Shown here: in pieces, positions 16,856-26,154 of the stretch
Position numbering within the stretch: position 1 is the first letter of the stretch
Layout: the number at the start of each line of letters is the position of its first letter
Assembly: GCA_900753975.1 (NCBI GenBank)
Contig: CAAEBC010000063.1
Span: 1 to 60,088, forward strand
Source of the DNA: Clostridia bacterium
GTDB lineage: Bacteria; Bacillota; Clostridia; TANB77; UBA1234
Direction of reading: 5' to 3'
Length of the DNA: 60,088 nt
Program-made: the position numbers and the translations under genes
The notes under the pieces: generated by a model
Database searches by the model: none
The model's input: only the letters and a program-made list of their open reading frames with translations
What the model was told of the DNA's origin: nothing

Positions 16856-18073
16856 TTACTCTGGAATTGTAATTCTGTATAAAGCCATCTCCATACCACC
16901 AGTTGCTCTATAATAAAACACTCCACCATTTGCTACATCACGAATAATATATTTATAGTTCGCATCAGGAAGTACAGGCTTAAGTTTTAAGTTCCAAGGA
17001 GTATCAGTTAAAGCCTCACCCTTTGTATTACCAATATAATTAGTTGCATCTTTAGAAGTTGAATAACAATCAAAGCCTTCTATATTATCATCGCAAACAG
17101 CAGCAACAAACTCAGCACCATTAAAAATAATCTCGTTATTTTTCAAATACTTTGAAAGTAAAACAGCTGCCGCATATTCAGAATTTTTCATAAGATGTCC
17201 AAAAGTCTCTCCACTATCAGAAAGAATCGCTGAACTAGCAGCATTTGAAATACTATTACTTGTACTTGTCGAATTCAAAGACATCCAAAATCCATTTGTA
17301 CCATCAGCAAAAGCTGGATGGACGAAATAATCATTTGGCAAAACTTCATTATTGGGCATATAGTCAGTATTCTCACGCAAGAACACAATATCTACAGCCG
17401 TATCTGGAATATTACTATACGATTTTCCTAAATAAAAATCTTGTATCTTATATGCAAATCTTGGAATCCACACATACTCTTTAGTTTCATAAACCATCCT
17501 CGCAAAATGTGAAATTTCCTTTTGATAATTATACCAGCTCTCTGTGTAAACATTTTTTACAAGCGAATTATCATATCCAACTGGTTGCATATTATCACTT
17601 GAAAGAATTGGTCTATTAACACCCGTTTTTATATCAAACTCAGCAGTTTTATTTGTCTTAGATGTTTCTTTATACATCGTGTATATCAAATTATTATAAG
17701 TCTTCTTGTTAGCACTCTTATAAGTAAAATTATACACTATCAAATCATCGCCGCTTGGATACTTATCAAAAGTAACATTACAATCTTCAGATGTATAATC
17801 CAAACCTAAAAGTTCAAAATCTTTATCAGAAAGAGTCCTATTCGAAATAATATCAAAATCTGAAAGCATCTTTCCATCGCCACTTCCAGATGGAAGTGTA
17901 TTTTCATTTGCAATTATTGCCAAGTATATAGCATTTGTTGTATCCTTTGCTTCTTTAGTTCTCAAACTATCAACAGTATCAAGACCAGAGTAAATCGTTA
18001 TCGAGGCAATCATAACTATAACAATAATCGTTATTATCAAAGTTATGATAGTTATTCCACTATTATTTTTCAT
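16856..18073 (-). CDS. Prepilin-type protein with C-terminal SUMF1/FGE-like domain
   Basis: The start (MKNNSGITIITLIITIIVIV) is a prepilin-type leader and hydrophobic helix; the usual pre-cleavage Gly is present but the Phe and Glu5 are replaced. The middle is secreted and Ser/Thr/Asn rich. The C-terminal part (EYVWIPRFAYKI, HPAFADGTNGFWMS, GGVFYYRATGGMEMALYRI) resembles the formylglycine-generating-enzyme-like fold found on pilin-like proteins of gut Clostridia. GGAGG is six bases from the ATG at 18073. A type 4 prepilin peptidase candidate is at 42790. A related C-terminus is at the window end. Confidence 0.7.
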   Translation of the reverse strand: MKNNSGITIITLIITIIVIVMIASITIYSGLDTVDSLRTKEAKDTTNAIYLAIIANENTLPSGSGDGKMLSDFDIISNRTLSDKDFELLGLDYTSEDCNVTFDKYPSGDDLIVYNFTYKSANKKTYNNLIYTMYKETSKTNKTAEFDIKTGVNRPILSSDNMQPVGYDNSLVKNVYTESWYNYQKEISHFARMVYETKEYVWIPRFAYKIQDFYLGKSYSNIPDTAVDIVFLRENTDYMPNNEVLPNDYFVHPAFADGTNGFWMSLNSTSTSNSISNAASSAILSDSGETFGHLMKNSEYAAAVLLSKYLKNNEIIFNGAEFVAAVCDDNIEGFDCYSTSKDATNYIGNTKGEALTDTPWNLKLKPVLPDANYKYIIRDVANGGVFYYRATGGMEMALYRITIPE

Positions 18074-18377
18074 ATTAACCTCCAATATATTATCATTTGC
18101 AAAATTACCAAAATTAAACTATTTCACAAATAATTATATAACAACTCGCCTTTTTGTCAACAAATTCCAAAATCAAACTTACAACAAATTCCACATATAT
18201 TTTAGTTAATCTTATCACAAAATATAAATACAATCTTGTGATTAAATAATATACAAGATTCTCCTCTACTGTTCATTTTAAAAAATTAAAATGAATGGCA
18301 ATATTTTTCAAAGTATTCTTTGCTTTATCATGGCAAACTATACGTTACAAAATTTATGAAATGGAGTGTGAATTAAA

Positions 18378-18539
18378 ATGTCACAAAAAATTTATTGTAG
18401 TGTTGGAAGTTGTTCTTATAATGCCACAGATAAAAACGAATGCACATTAAAAAGCATTCAAGTAACCCCTTGTCCAAACTGTAAAAAAGGTAATCCAGAA
18501 GACGAATCATTCTGCGGTTCATATTGTAAATGCAAATAA
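18378..18539 (+). CDS. DUF1540 small cysteine-rich protein
   Basis: A 53-residue protein: MSQKIYCSVGSCSYNATDKN, then ECTLKSIQV, CPNCKKGN, and CGSYCKCK at the end. The C-x3-C-x-Y-N...C-x4-I-x-V pattern is DUF1540, thought to bind a metal. GGAG is about 10 bases upstream. Its stop codon lies inside the left arm of the hairpin element. The 18086-18377 gap before it shows only AT-rich sequence. Confidence 0.8.
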   Translation: MSQKIYCSVGSCSYNATDKNECTLKSIQVTPCPNCKKGNPEDESFCGSYCKCK

Positions 18540-18719
18540 AAAATAGGCATTATAGGTAGGCTTAAATTAGGCAAAGAAGGGTATGATAATACTTTTAGTA
18601 GCAATTTTGTCAAGGTGGAGATGACGAAGTCATACTACCTTGACAAAGCCTTGCGGATAAAAGTATTATCATACCCTTCTTTGCCTAATTTAAGCCTACC
18701 TATAATGCCTATTTTTTAT
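18536..18719. repeat. Hairpin element, copy 2
   Basis: A 184-nt palindrome with perfect 62-bp arms (18536-18597 and 18658-18719). The core at 18585-18670 is 86 nt, the same length as in copy 1. The inner stem is ATGAC-GAA-GTCAT where copy 1 has ATTGC-GAA-GCAAT, so both sides changed together. The outer 49 bp of each arm have no similarity to copy 1. It fills the gap between the DUF1540 gene and ligA. Confidence 0.92.
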
Positions 18720-18724
18720 CCCAC

Positions 18725-20710
18725 TTATTTTATCATATCCAAAAATTCATCTTCAGTAATTATCGTAACCCCAAGTTCTTCAGCTTTTGTAAGCTTGCTG
18801 CCTGCTTCTTCACCTGCTAAAACATAACTTGTTTTTTTCGAAACACTACTAGACGTTTTACCACCAAATTTTTCAATTAACTCACTTGCCTCATTTCTAG
18901 AAAATTTAGAAAGTGTACCAGTAAGTACAAATGTCTTGCCACTAAAACGTTCATCAATATTTTCTGTACTTTCATTTTCCATATTAACTCCAGCATTACG
19001 TAATCTTTCAATCAAATCAGCCGTTTGTGGATTTGCAAAAAACGATACTAAACTTTGTGCCATAATTTCTCCAATTTCATTTCCAGCCATAAAATCATCT
19101 ACACTCGCGCCAAAAAACATATCAATTTTATTAAATTTCTTTACCAATATCTTCGCAGTTTTGGTTCCAACATGTCTAATTCCAAAAGAATTTATCAGTC
19201 TATCCAAAGAATTCTTTTTGCTTTCGTTTATTGCATTAATTAAATTTTGTGCAGATTTTTCTTTTATTTTATCTAGTGTTTTTAAATCATCTGCTGTTAA
19301 TGAATATATATCTGCAATATTCGAAATCATATTTTTGTCTAAAAGCTGTTCAATTATTGCTGGTCCCATTCCATCTATGTTCATAGCATCTCGTGAGCAA
19401 AAATGTATTAAGCTTCTAAATAACATCGCAGGACATTCAATTCCTGTACAACGTACAACAGCCTCATCGTCTTCTCTCACAGCTTCACTTCCACAAACAG
19501 GACAAAATTTTGGCATTTCAAATATTTTCTCATCGCCTGTTCTTTTTTCTTTTAAAACTTCAACTAATTCTGGAATAACATCTCCAGCTTTTTGGATTAA
19601 AACTTTATCTCCAATTCGTATATCTTTTTCTTTTATAAAGTCCTCATTATGAAGAGTAGTTTTAGAAATAACAGAGCCTGCAACTCTGACTGGTTCTAAG
19701 ATTGCAAGTGGAGTAAGTGCACCAGTTCTTCCAACTTGAATTACAATATCTTTCACAACTGTTTCTTTCTTTTCTGGTGGATATTTATATGCAACAGCCC
19801 ACTTTGGTGTTTTAGTCGTAACACCTATTTCTTCTCTTTGTTTTAAATTATCTACTTTCACTACAGCACCATCTATATCAAAAGATAAATCGCCTCTTGC
19901 TTCACCTATTTTATTTATTGAAGTCAAAACTTCTTTTGTATTTTCACATTTAAAAATAAGTGGAATAACATTAAATCCTTGATCTTTTAAAAACATTAAA
20001 GACTCATAGTGTGAAATAAATTGAACGTCTTTAGATTTTTGGACATTAAAAATATAAATATCCAAACCTCTATCTTTTGTAATTTGCGGATCTAGTTGTC
20101 TTAAAGAACCTGCTGCAGCATTTCTAGGATTTGCAAAAAGCTTTTCGCCTAAGACTTCTCTTTCCTCATTTAATTTATTAAATGCATCGTGTGGCATGAA
20201 AACCTCTCCACGAACTATAATATCAATTTCACTTTTTAATTTCTTTGGAATATTTTCTATCTGATTTAAGTTTAATGTTACATCTTCTCCAACTAATCCA
20301 TTTCCTCTTGTCGCTCCTCTTTTGAAAATTCCTTTTTCGTATTCTAAAGAAACTGAAAGTCCATCTATTTTAGTTTCTACAACATAAGATGGATTTGGTA
20401 CTTCTTTACTAATCCTAGAGCAAAAAGCCTCAACATCTTCTGTTCCAAAAACATCTTGCAAACTTTGAAGTGGTACTTCGTGTACAACTTCTGCAAAATG
20501 AGAATCAACCTTTCCCTCAGCAACAATAACCTGTGTAGGTGAATCATCAGTAATAATCTCTGGATGTGCTTTCTCAATGTTTTTAAGTTCCACCATAAGC
20601 ATATCATATTCAAAATCCGAAATTTCAGGTTCGTCATCGTTATAATATTTATTTGCATGATAGGCAATAATTTTCTTTAATTCTTCATATCTTTTTTTTA
20701 TATTATCCAT
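18725..20710 (-). CDS. ligA: NAD-dependent DNA ligase
   Basis: LigA seals nicks in replication and repair. Domains in order: Ia/adenylation with VVETKIDGLSVSLEYE (active Lys in K-x-D-G), RGEVFMP, NPRNAAAGSLRQLD; OB fold; zinc finger CPVCGSEAV...CTGIECP (four Cys); helix-hairpin-helix repeats; C-terminal BRCT (FSGKTFVLTGTLSKFSRNEA). About 661 residues from the ATG at 20710, which follows AAGGAGA; the upstream extension of the frame lacks a ribosome site. Confidence 0.97.
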   Translation of the reverse strand: MDNIKKRYEELKKIIAYHANKYYNDDEPEISDFEYDMLMVELKNIEKAHPEIITDDSPTQVIVAEGKVDSHFAEVVHEVPLQSLQDVFGTEDVEAFCSRISKEVPNPSYVVETKIDGLSVSLEYEKGIFKRGATRGNGLVGEDVTLNLNQIENIPKKLKSEIDIIVRGEVFMPHDAFNKLNEEREVLGEKLFANPRNAAAGSLRQLDPQITKDRGLDIYIFNVQKSKDVQFISHYESLMFLKDQGFNVIPLIFKCENTKEVLTSINKIGEARGDLSFDIDGAVVKVDNLKQREEIGVTTKTPKWAVAYKYPPEKKETVVKDIVIQVGRTGALTPLAILEPVRVAGSVISKTTLHNEDFIKEKDIRIGDKVLIQKAGDVIPELVEVLKEKRTGDEKIFEMPKFCPVCGSEAVREDDEAVVRCTGIECPAMLFRSLIHFCSRDAMNIDGMGPAIIEQLLDKNMISNIADIYSLTADDLKTLDKIKEKSAQNLINAINESKKNSLDRLINSFGIRHVGTKTAKILVKKFNKIDMFFGASVDDFMAGNEIGEIMAQSLVSFFANPQTADLIERLRNAGVNMENESTENIDERFSGKTFVLTGTLSKFSRNEASELIEKFGGKTSSSVSKKTSYVLAGEEAGSKLTKAEELGVTIITEDEFLDMIK

Positions 20711-20812
20711 CAATATTCTCCTTACATTTTCTTTAGTATGTACTTTTAAATCTAGCTTTATGCTATCACATATACAACCATTTATCAATAAATATTATTC
20801 TTCATTTTAAGC

Positions 20813-20842
20813 ATAAAAAAGCACTCAATTTTCGAGTGCCTT
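20813..20842 (-). terminator. Terminator after the 20.9-21.5 kb gene
   Basis: GGCACTC/GAGTGC stem with a T run on the minus strand, directly after the stop at 20851. Confidence 0.75.
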
Positions 20843-20850
20843 TTAAAGCT

Positions 20851-21480
20851 TTATCTTATCAGTACAATAAGGTTAAAAAAATCTTTTCGCAAACTTCTAA
20901 AATGATCATCAATAATCTGTAAAAATTCACTATCATTTATAAACAAGTTAAACATCTTTTGCTGTAAAACAGCAAGCTCACTTAAGTGCTTTCTTATTAC
21001 GTACTCATCGAATTCATTTTTAGGATTTTGTCTAAACTTATATACCATATCATTTTCAGCCATAAACCAATCCAGAAAGTACTTATCTCGCATAGCTTTA
21101 TATCTGCGATATTCAGCCTTTTCAAAAGAGTTCATTCCCATCTTAGTAAGATATAAATCAACCTCTTCATGAATGCGTTTAATGTCTTGCATATTTTCAA
21201 ACAAATCACGATCAGTATTTACACCATTAAGTTCTAGTGTACGAATAAACATCATTTTCATTCTGAAATCTTGAACAATACATATTAGAACAGAAAGAAC
21301 AGTAAATATGCAAAAAGTCCATGTAAATGAATACCAAAAGTCATTATTAGCTTTATCTAGTTTTACAAGTAAAAATCCCAAAGCAACGAACGCAATACCA
21401 AAATATGCAAATTTCATGCAACGTTCTTTAAACCGTACTGCCGAGTAGTAGGAAATGACGTTTTCAGCTTCTCTTCTCAT
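20851..21480 (-). CDS. Two-pass membrane protein of unknown function
   Basis: A short basic N-terminus is followed by two membrane segments (about 23-42 and 51-70), then 140 charged residues with helical character (RIHEEVDLYLTKMGMNSFEK). AGGAGG lies seven bases before the ATG. I do not recognise the family. It has one in-frame CGG (codon 17), needed as sense for the long frame, unlike the low-GC conserved genes around it. Confidence 0.6.
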   Translation of the reverse strand: MRREAENVISYYSAVRFKERCMKFAYFGIAFVALGFLLVKLDKANNDFWYSFTWTFCIFTVLSVLICIVQDFRMKMMFIRTLELNGVNTDRDLFENMQDIKRIHEEVDLYLTKMGMNSFEKAEYRRYKAMRDKYFLDWFMAENDMVYKFRQNPKNEFDEYVIRKHLSELAVLQQKMFNLFINDSEFLQIIDDHFRSLRKDFFNLIVLIR

Positions 21481-21619
21481 TCCTGCACCTCCTAATTATC
21501 AAGTTGCCCACCAAATCTTTAATACAACTGAATTTTATCATCTTTTACCCAAAAAGTAAAGTGTAAAAGGCACTACATTTACTTTATATAAGCATTTGCA
21601 ATATAATATGACTACATAC

Positions 21620-21656
21620 AAAAAGCTTGCCAGAATTTCTTCTAACAAGCTTTTTT
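21620..21656 (-). terminator. Terminator after ppdK
   Basis: AAAAAGCTTG pairs with CAAGCTTTTT and is followed by T residues on the minus strand, 18 bases past the ppdK stop. Confidence 0.75.
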
Positions 21657-21673
21657 ATTTTTAAAGACTAAAC

Positions 21674-24307
21674 TTATTTAGCTCTTGGATATTTAATTTG
21701 AGCTTGAGCAGCTGCTAAACGAGCTACTGGAACTCTAAATGGTGAGCATGATACATAAGTTAAACCAACTTTGTGACAGAATTCAACAGAAGAAGGATCT
21801 CCACCATGTTCTCCGCAAATACCTAGCTTAATGTCAGGTCTTGTTTGTTTACCAAGCTCTGCAGCCATTTTAACTAATTTACCAACACCAACTTGGTCTA
21901 ATTTAGCAAATGGATCATTTTCATATATCTTCTTGTCATAGTATGCACCTAAGAATTTACCAGCATCATCTCTAGAGAAACCAAATGTCATTTGAGTTAA
22001 GTCATTTGTTCCGAAAGAGAAGAACTCAGCCTCTTTAGCAATCTCGTCAGCTGTAAGTGCAGCTCTTGGGATTTCTATCATAGTACCAACTTGATACTTC
22101 ATATCAACTCCAGCTTCTGCAATTATTCTATCAGCTGTAGCACAAACTACATCTTTAACATATTTTAATTCTTTTACTTCTCCAACAAGTGGTATCATGA
22201 TTTCAGGAGTAATCATCTTACCAATCTTCTTAGAAGCATTGATAGCAGCTTTGATAACAGCTTCTGTTTGCATCTCAGCTATTTCTGGGAATGTAACAGC
22301 TAGACGGCATCCTCTGTGTCCCATCATTGGGTTGAACTCGTGAAGACTAGCAATTATTGCTTTAATTTCTTCAACTGTCTTGCCTTGTGTTTTAGCAAGT
22401 AATTCAATATCTTTTTCCTCTGTTGGAACAAACTCATGTAGAGGTGGGTCTAAGAATCTGATTGTAACTTCATAACCATCCATTGTTTCAAATAGTTGCT
22501 CGAAGTCACCTTGTTGCATTGGCTCTAATTTAGCAAGAGCAGCTTTTCTTTGTTCAACTGTATCTGAACAAATCATTTCTCTGATAGCAGCGATTCTGTC
22601 GCCATCGAAGAACATATGCTCTGTACGGCAAAGACCAATACCTTGAGCTCCTAATTCTTTAGCTTTAGCAGCATCTCTAGGTGTATCAGCATTTGTTCTA
22701 ACTTCTAGAACTCTTATTTTATCAGCCCATTCCATAATTCTTCCAAAATCTCCGCTTACTGTAGCATCAACTGTAGGAATAATTCCATCATAGATGTTAC
22801 CTGTAGAACCATCAAGAGAAATTTCGTCTCCTTCATGATATGTCTTACCACCAAGTGTGAATTTCTTGTTTTCTTCATCCATTACAATGTCTCCACAACC
22901 AGATACGCAGCATTTACCCATACCACGAGCAACAACGGCTGCGTGAGATGTTCTACCACCACGAACTGTTAAGATACCTTGAGCAGCTTTCATACCTTCG
23001 ATATCTTCTGGAGATGTTTCAAGACGAACTAGAACAACTTTTTCTTTTCTAGCAGCCCATTCTTTTGCATCTTCAGCTGTGAATACGATTTTACCACAAG
23101 CAGCACCTGGAGAAGCACCTAAAGCTTTTCCAATTGGAGCGGCTTCTTTTAAAGCTTTGCTATCAAATTGTGGGTGAAGAAGTGTATCCAAGTTACGAGG
23201 ATCAATCATAGCAACTGCTTCTTCTTCAGTTCTCATTCCTTCGTCAACTAAGTCACAAGCAATCTTAAGTGCAGCTTGTGCTGTTCTCTTACCATTACGA
23301 GTTTGTAACATATATAATTTACCATGTTCAACAGTAAATTCCATATCTTGCATATCTCTGTAATGTTCTTCAAGTCTCTTACAAACATCTTTAAATTGTT
23401 CAAAAGCTTCTGGGAATTTGTCAGCCATTTCGCTAATGTGCATTGGAGTTCTAACACCAGCAACAACGTCTTCACCTTGTGCGTTTGTTAAGAATTCACC
23501 AAATAAGCCTTTTGCACCTGTAGCTGGGTCACGTGTAAATGCAACACCAGTACCACAGTCATCTCCCATGTTACCAAATGCCATCATTTGAACGTTTACA
23601 GCTGTACCCCAAGAATAAGGGATATCGTTATCTCTTCTGTATACGTTTGCTCTAGGGTTGTCCCAAGATCTGAATACGGCTTTGATAGCTCCCATCAATT
23701 GCTCTGTTGGATCATCTGGAAAATCATTTCCGATTTTTTCTTTATATTCTGCTTTAAACTGACTAGCAAGTTCTTTTAAATCTTCAGCTGTTAGCTCAAC
23801 ATCAAGCTTAACACCTTTTTCTTCTTTCATTTTATCTATAAGTTGTTCGAAGTATTTCTTACCAACTTCCATAACTACGTCTGAGTACATTTGGATAAAT
23901 CTTCTGTAGCAATCCCAAGCCCAACGAGGATTTCCTGATTTAGCTGCGATTGATTCAACAACTTTTTCGTTTAATCCTAAGTTAAGAATTGTATCCATCA
24001 TACCTGGCATAGAAGCTCTAGCACCAGAACGTACAGATACTAAAAGTGGGTTTTCCGTATCACCGAATTTTTTACCAGTGATTTCTTCTAATTTTGCAAT
24101 GTACTCAAAAATTTCTTTTTGGATGTCTTCGTTAATTTTTCTTCCATCATCATAGTATTGAGTACAAGCCTCTGTTGTGATTGTGAATCCTTGAGGAACA
24201 GGTAAACCTAAATTTGTCATTTCTGCAAGGTTAGCACCTTTACCGCCAAGTAATTCTCTCATGTTAGCATTACCTTCGCTAAAAAGATATACATACTTTT
24301 TGCTCAT
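21674..24307 (-). CDS. ppdK: Pyruvate, phosphate dikinase
   Basis: PPDK interconverts pyruvate, ATP and Pi with PEP, AMP and PPi. The start MSKKYVYLFSEGNANMRELL, ATP-grasp part (GGKGANLAEMTNLGLPVPQG), the phospho-His motif GGRTSHAAVVARGMGK and the TIM-barrel end (MGHRGCRLAVTFPEI, GLCRTEHMFF, SFGTNDLTQMTFGFSRDD, CGEHGGDP) are all present. About 877 residues is normal. The ATG at 24307 follows GGAGG; the frame is open further upstream but without a start signal. Confidence 0.98.
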   Translation of the reverse strand: MSKKYVYLFSEGNANMRELLGGKGANLAEMTNLGLPVPQGFTITTEACTQYYDDGRKINEDIQKEIFEYIAKLEEITGKKFGDTENPLLVSVRSGARASMPGMMDTILNLGLNEKVVESIAAKSGNPRWAWDCYRRFIQMYSDVVMEVGKKYFEQLIDKMKEEKGVKLDVELTAEDLKELASQFKAEYKEKIGNDFPDDPTEQLMGAIKAVFRSWDNPRANVYRRDNDIPYSWGTAVNVQMMAFGNMGDDCGTGVAFTRDPATGAKGLFGEFLTNAQGEDVVAGVRTPMHISEMADKFPEAFEQFKDVCKRLEEHYRDMQDMEFTVEHGKLYMLQTRNGKRTAQAALKIACDLVDEGMRTEEEAVAMIDPRNLDTLLHPQFDSKALKEAAPIGKALGASPGAACGKIVFTAEDAKEWAARKEKVVLVRLETSPEDIEGMKAAQGILTVRGGRTSHAAVVARGMGKCCVSGCGDIVMDEENKKFTLGGKTYHEGDEISLDGSTGNIYDGIIPTVDATVSGDFGRIMEWADKIRVLEVRTNADTPRDAAKAKELGAQGIGLCRTEHMFFDGDRIAAIREMICSDTVEQRKAALAKLEPMQQGDFEQLFETMDGYEVTIRFLDPPLHEFVPTEEKDIELLAKTQGKTVEEIKAIIASLHEFNPMMGHRGCRLAVTFPEIAEMQTEAVIKAAINASKKIGKMITPEIMIPLVGEVKELKYVKDVVCATADRIIAEAGVDMKYQVGTMIEIPRAALTADEIAKEAEFFSFGTNDLTQMTFGFSRDDAGKFLGAYYDKKIYENDPFAKLDQVGVGKLVKMAAELGKQTRPDIKLGICGEHGGDPSSVEFCHKVGLTYVSCSPFRVPVARLAAAQAQIKYPRAK

Positions 24308-24474
24308 TAATATTACCTCCTTGTAATTAATTATAAACTCTTCTATATTTTTGTCTATAACACGGCTATTATATACAATTATTTGACAAAAATCAATAAG
24401 TGGGAGAATAAAAATTACAAGAATTAGATATAAATAATAGACATCATTAAATAAGCAATTTTCTATAAATAGCA

Positions 24475-24507
24475 AAAAGCCCACACCTAAAATATGTAGG
24501 TGTGGGT
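24475..24507 (-). terminator. Terminator after the 24.5-24.9 kb gene
   Basis: CCCACACCTA pairs with TAGGTGTGGG; T residues follow on the minus strand. It lies just past the stop at 24520. Confidence 0.75.
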
Positions 24508-24519
24508 TTGAAGGTTAAA

Positions 24520-24921
24520 TTATTCCATCGCAATCTTCTTTGCAATGGAGAGAACAGTCTCAGCATCAACAATGGCATCTTTAATCCTGAACTTCAGCTC
24601 CTCCTCTCCAGAAACCGAGAGAATCGCGACACCAAAATCTTCATTAGGAATAAGGACTTTTACCTTTTCGCTAAAGATATAGGTGTCATATGCTTCCGAT
24701 TCAATAAATTCAGGAAACGATGCTATGTTATAGATAGTGTTCAAGAGCCGTTCGTTCGGAGAAGCACAAGGCTCCAGGTCAAACATATCGCGAAGATAAA
24801 AATCAACTGAATCTTCGCTATCAATCTCAATCACCTTAACAACAATCGAATCCTTACTTATGTACAACTTCTTGATGCCCGGCAGAGTCTCCACGGTCAC
24901 GAATTCAAAGTCTTTCTTCAT
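24520..24921 (-). CDS. Hypothetical protein, compositional outlier
   Basis: About 133 residues, acidic, probably beta-rich (MKKDFEFVTVETLPGIKKLY, KVLIPNEDFGVAILSVSGEE). No family recognised. ATG at 24921 follows GGAGGGG. The codon choice is visibly more GC-rich than its neighbours and includes an in-frame CGG read as Arg (NERLL). It stands alone with its own terminator. It belongs with a scattered set of atypical genes in this window (20851, 27888, 28249, 44105, 47676). Confidence 0.55.
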   Translation of the reverse strand: MKKDFEFVTVETLPGIKKLYISKDSIVVKVIEIDSEDSVDFYLRDMFDLEPCASPNERLLNTIYNIASFPEFIESEAYDTYIFSEKVKVLIPNEDFGVAILSVSGEEELKFRIKDAIVDAETVLSIAKKIAME

Positions 24922-25096
24922 TAGATACCCCTCCATAATAAAATTTTCTAAAGTTTCCATAAATTATGTTAACACATTTTGAAATAAAAATCAATACTTT
25001 TTAAGCAATTTTTTCTAATATTTGATTAATTTCTAATAAAAAATATCATTTTATCTAAATATTTTAGTTTTTCTTTGAATGTATTTGAGACTCTAC

Positions 25097-26128
25097 CTAT
25101 TTATCTTTATTTTCATCGCCATAAATAGCTTTTTCAAACATCGGTAAAACTCCAATATCTCCATCTTTTATTTTTTCTGCAACTTGATAAATATCATGTC
25201 CTGGGAATTGATTTCCTTCTATTAGCACAGGTCCGTTAACACTCATACCAACATCCCAGCCAACATATCTTACATGACTGCTTAACTTTGCAGCTTCAAC
25301 AACCATTTCTTTTGCTTCTTTCCAAAAAGGAATTTGAAAACCTTTTATCTTTGTTCCGGTAATAGGATGTATCTCAAAAAGTTCTCCTGCCTTATTTACA
25401 GCATCTTCTAAAACTATGCCTGTCTCAACATCAACCTTAGCAGTCATTCCGCCACTATTAAAGTTATCTACATGTTTTCCATTACCGATTCTAACAAAAG
25501 CTGTAAGTATAGTAACCTCGCCTTTATCGTTCATAATTGAAACCATTCTTGTAGTATTAACACTACTTGGATTTAAATTATTCATTTCTTGGCATTGAAC
25601 TACCTGTTCTTCTAAAAGCTCTAAATGATTTTCTATCAAATGATTATAAAGCTTTTCATAATCATCATTCCATTCTGTAGCTTTTATTTTCTCTATATTC
25701 TTACCACATTGACCATCATTAGGCTTTGCGAAAAAAGTTTTATATTTCTTCATCCATTCGATTGTCTCTTCTTTTTTAGAGCTTATTGGATAAATAAAAC
25801 TTCTTTTTAAATATTTATTAAACATCTCATCAAATTCGTTTTTGTTATTAAATAAATGCCAATATTCTTTTTCATTTAATTTCTTTACGAACTTATTATT
25901 AATTCCACGTGTAAGCATTGTTTTTCTCTGCATGGAATTTAATTTATAAAAGCCTATAACATCATAATCAACATACCCGGCACCATATCTCATGCCACAC
26001 CATACCATATCGCAAAAGATACCAAATTTAGATTTATTACACTTCTTTTTTACAACATCAATTCTCTCAAACATCGACTTGTAATTCATCGTACAAAGTC
26101 TTTTAAATAAATAACTTAAACTAGGCAT
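25097..26128 (-). CDS. Sugar-transfer-associated ATP-grasp protein (paralogue 2)
   Basis: It shares the full plan of the 8156-9139 protein: FFAKPNDGQCGKNIEKIKAT, NTTRMVSIMNDKGEVTILTA, DNFNSGGMTAKVD, IHPITGTKI, and YVGWDVGMSVNGPVLIEGNQ followed by FPGHD. GGGAGG precedes the ATG by six bases. It sits 27 bases downstream of glyQS, perhaps co-transcribed. Two paralogues suggest two related surface-polymer steps; substrates are unknown. Confidence 0.8.
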   Translation of the reverse strand: MPSLSYLFKRLCTMNYKSMFERIDVVKKKCNKSKFGIFCDMVWCGMRYGAGYVDYDVIGFYKLNSMQRKTMLTRGINNKFVKKLNEKEYWHLFNNKNEFDEMFNKYLKRSFIYPISSKKEETIEWMKKYKTFFAKPNDGQCGKNIEKIKATEWNDDYEKLYNHLIENHLELLEEQVVQCQEMNNLNPSSVNTTRMVSIMNDKGEVTILTAFVRIGNGKHVDNFNSGGMTAKVDVETGIVLEDAVNKAGELFEIHPITGTKIKGFQIPFWKEAKEMVVEAAKLSSHVRYVGWDVGMSVNGPVLIEGNQFPGHDIYQVAEKIKDGDIGVLPMFEKAIYGDENKDK

Positions 26129-26154
26129 TTTTACCTCCCTATGGTAATTATATT

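Noticed and set aside
24310..24484. N-terminal hydrophobic extension of PPDK
   Set aside because: PPDK starts at MSKKYVYLFSEG with GGAGG upstream; the extension is simply open frame.
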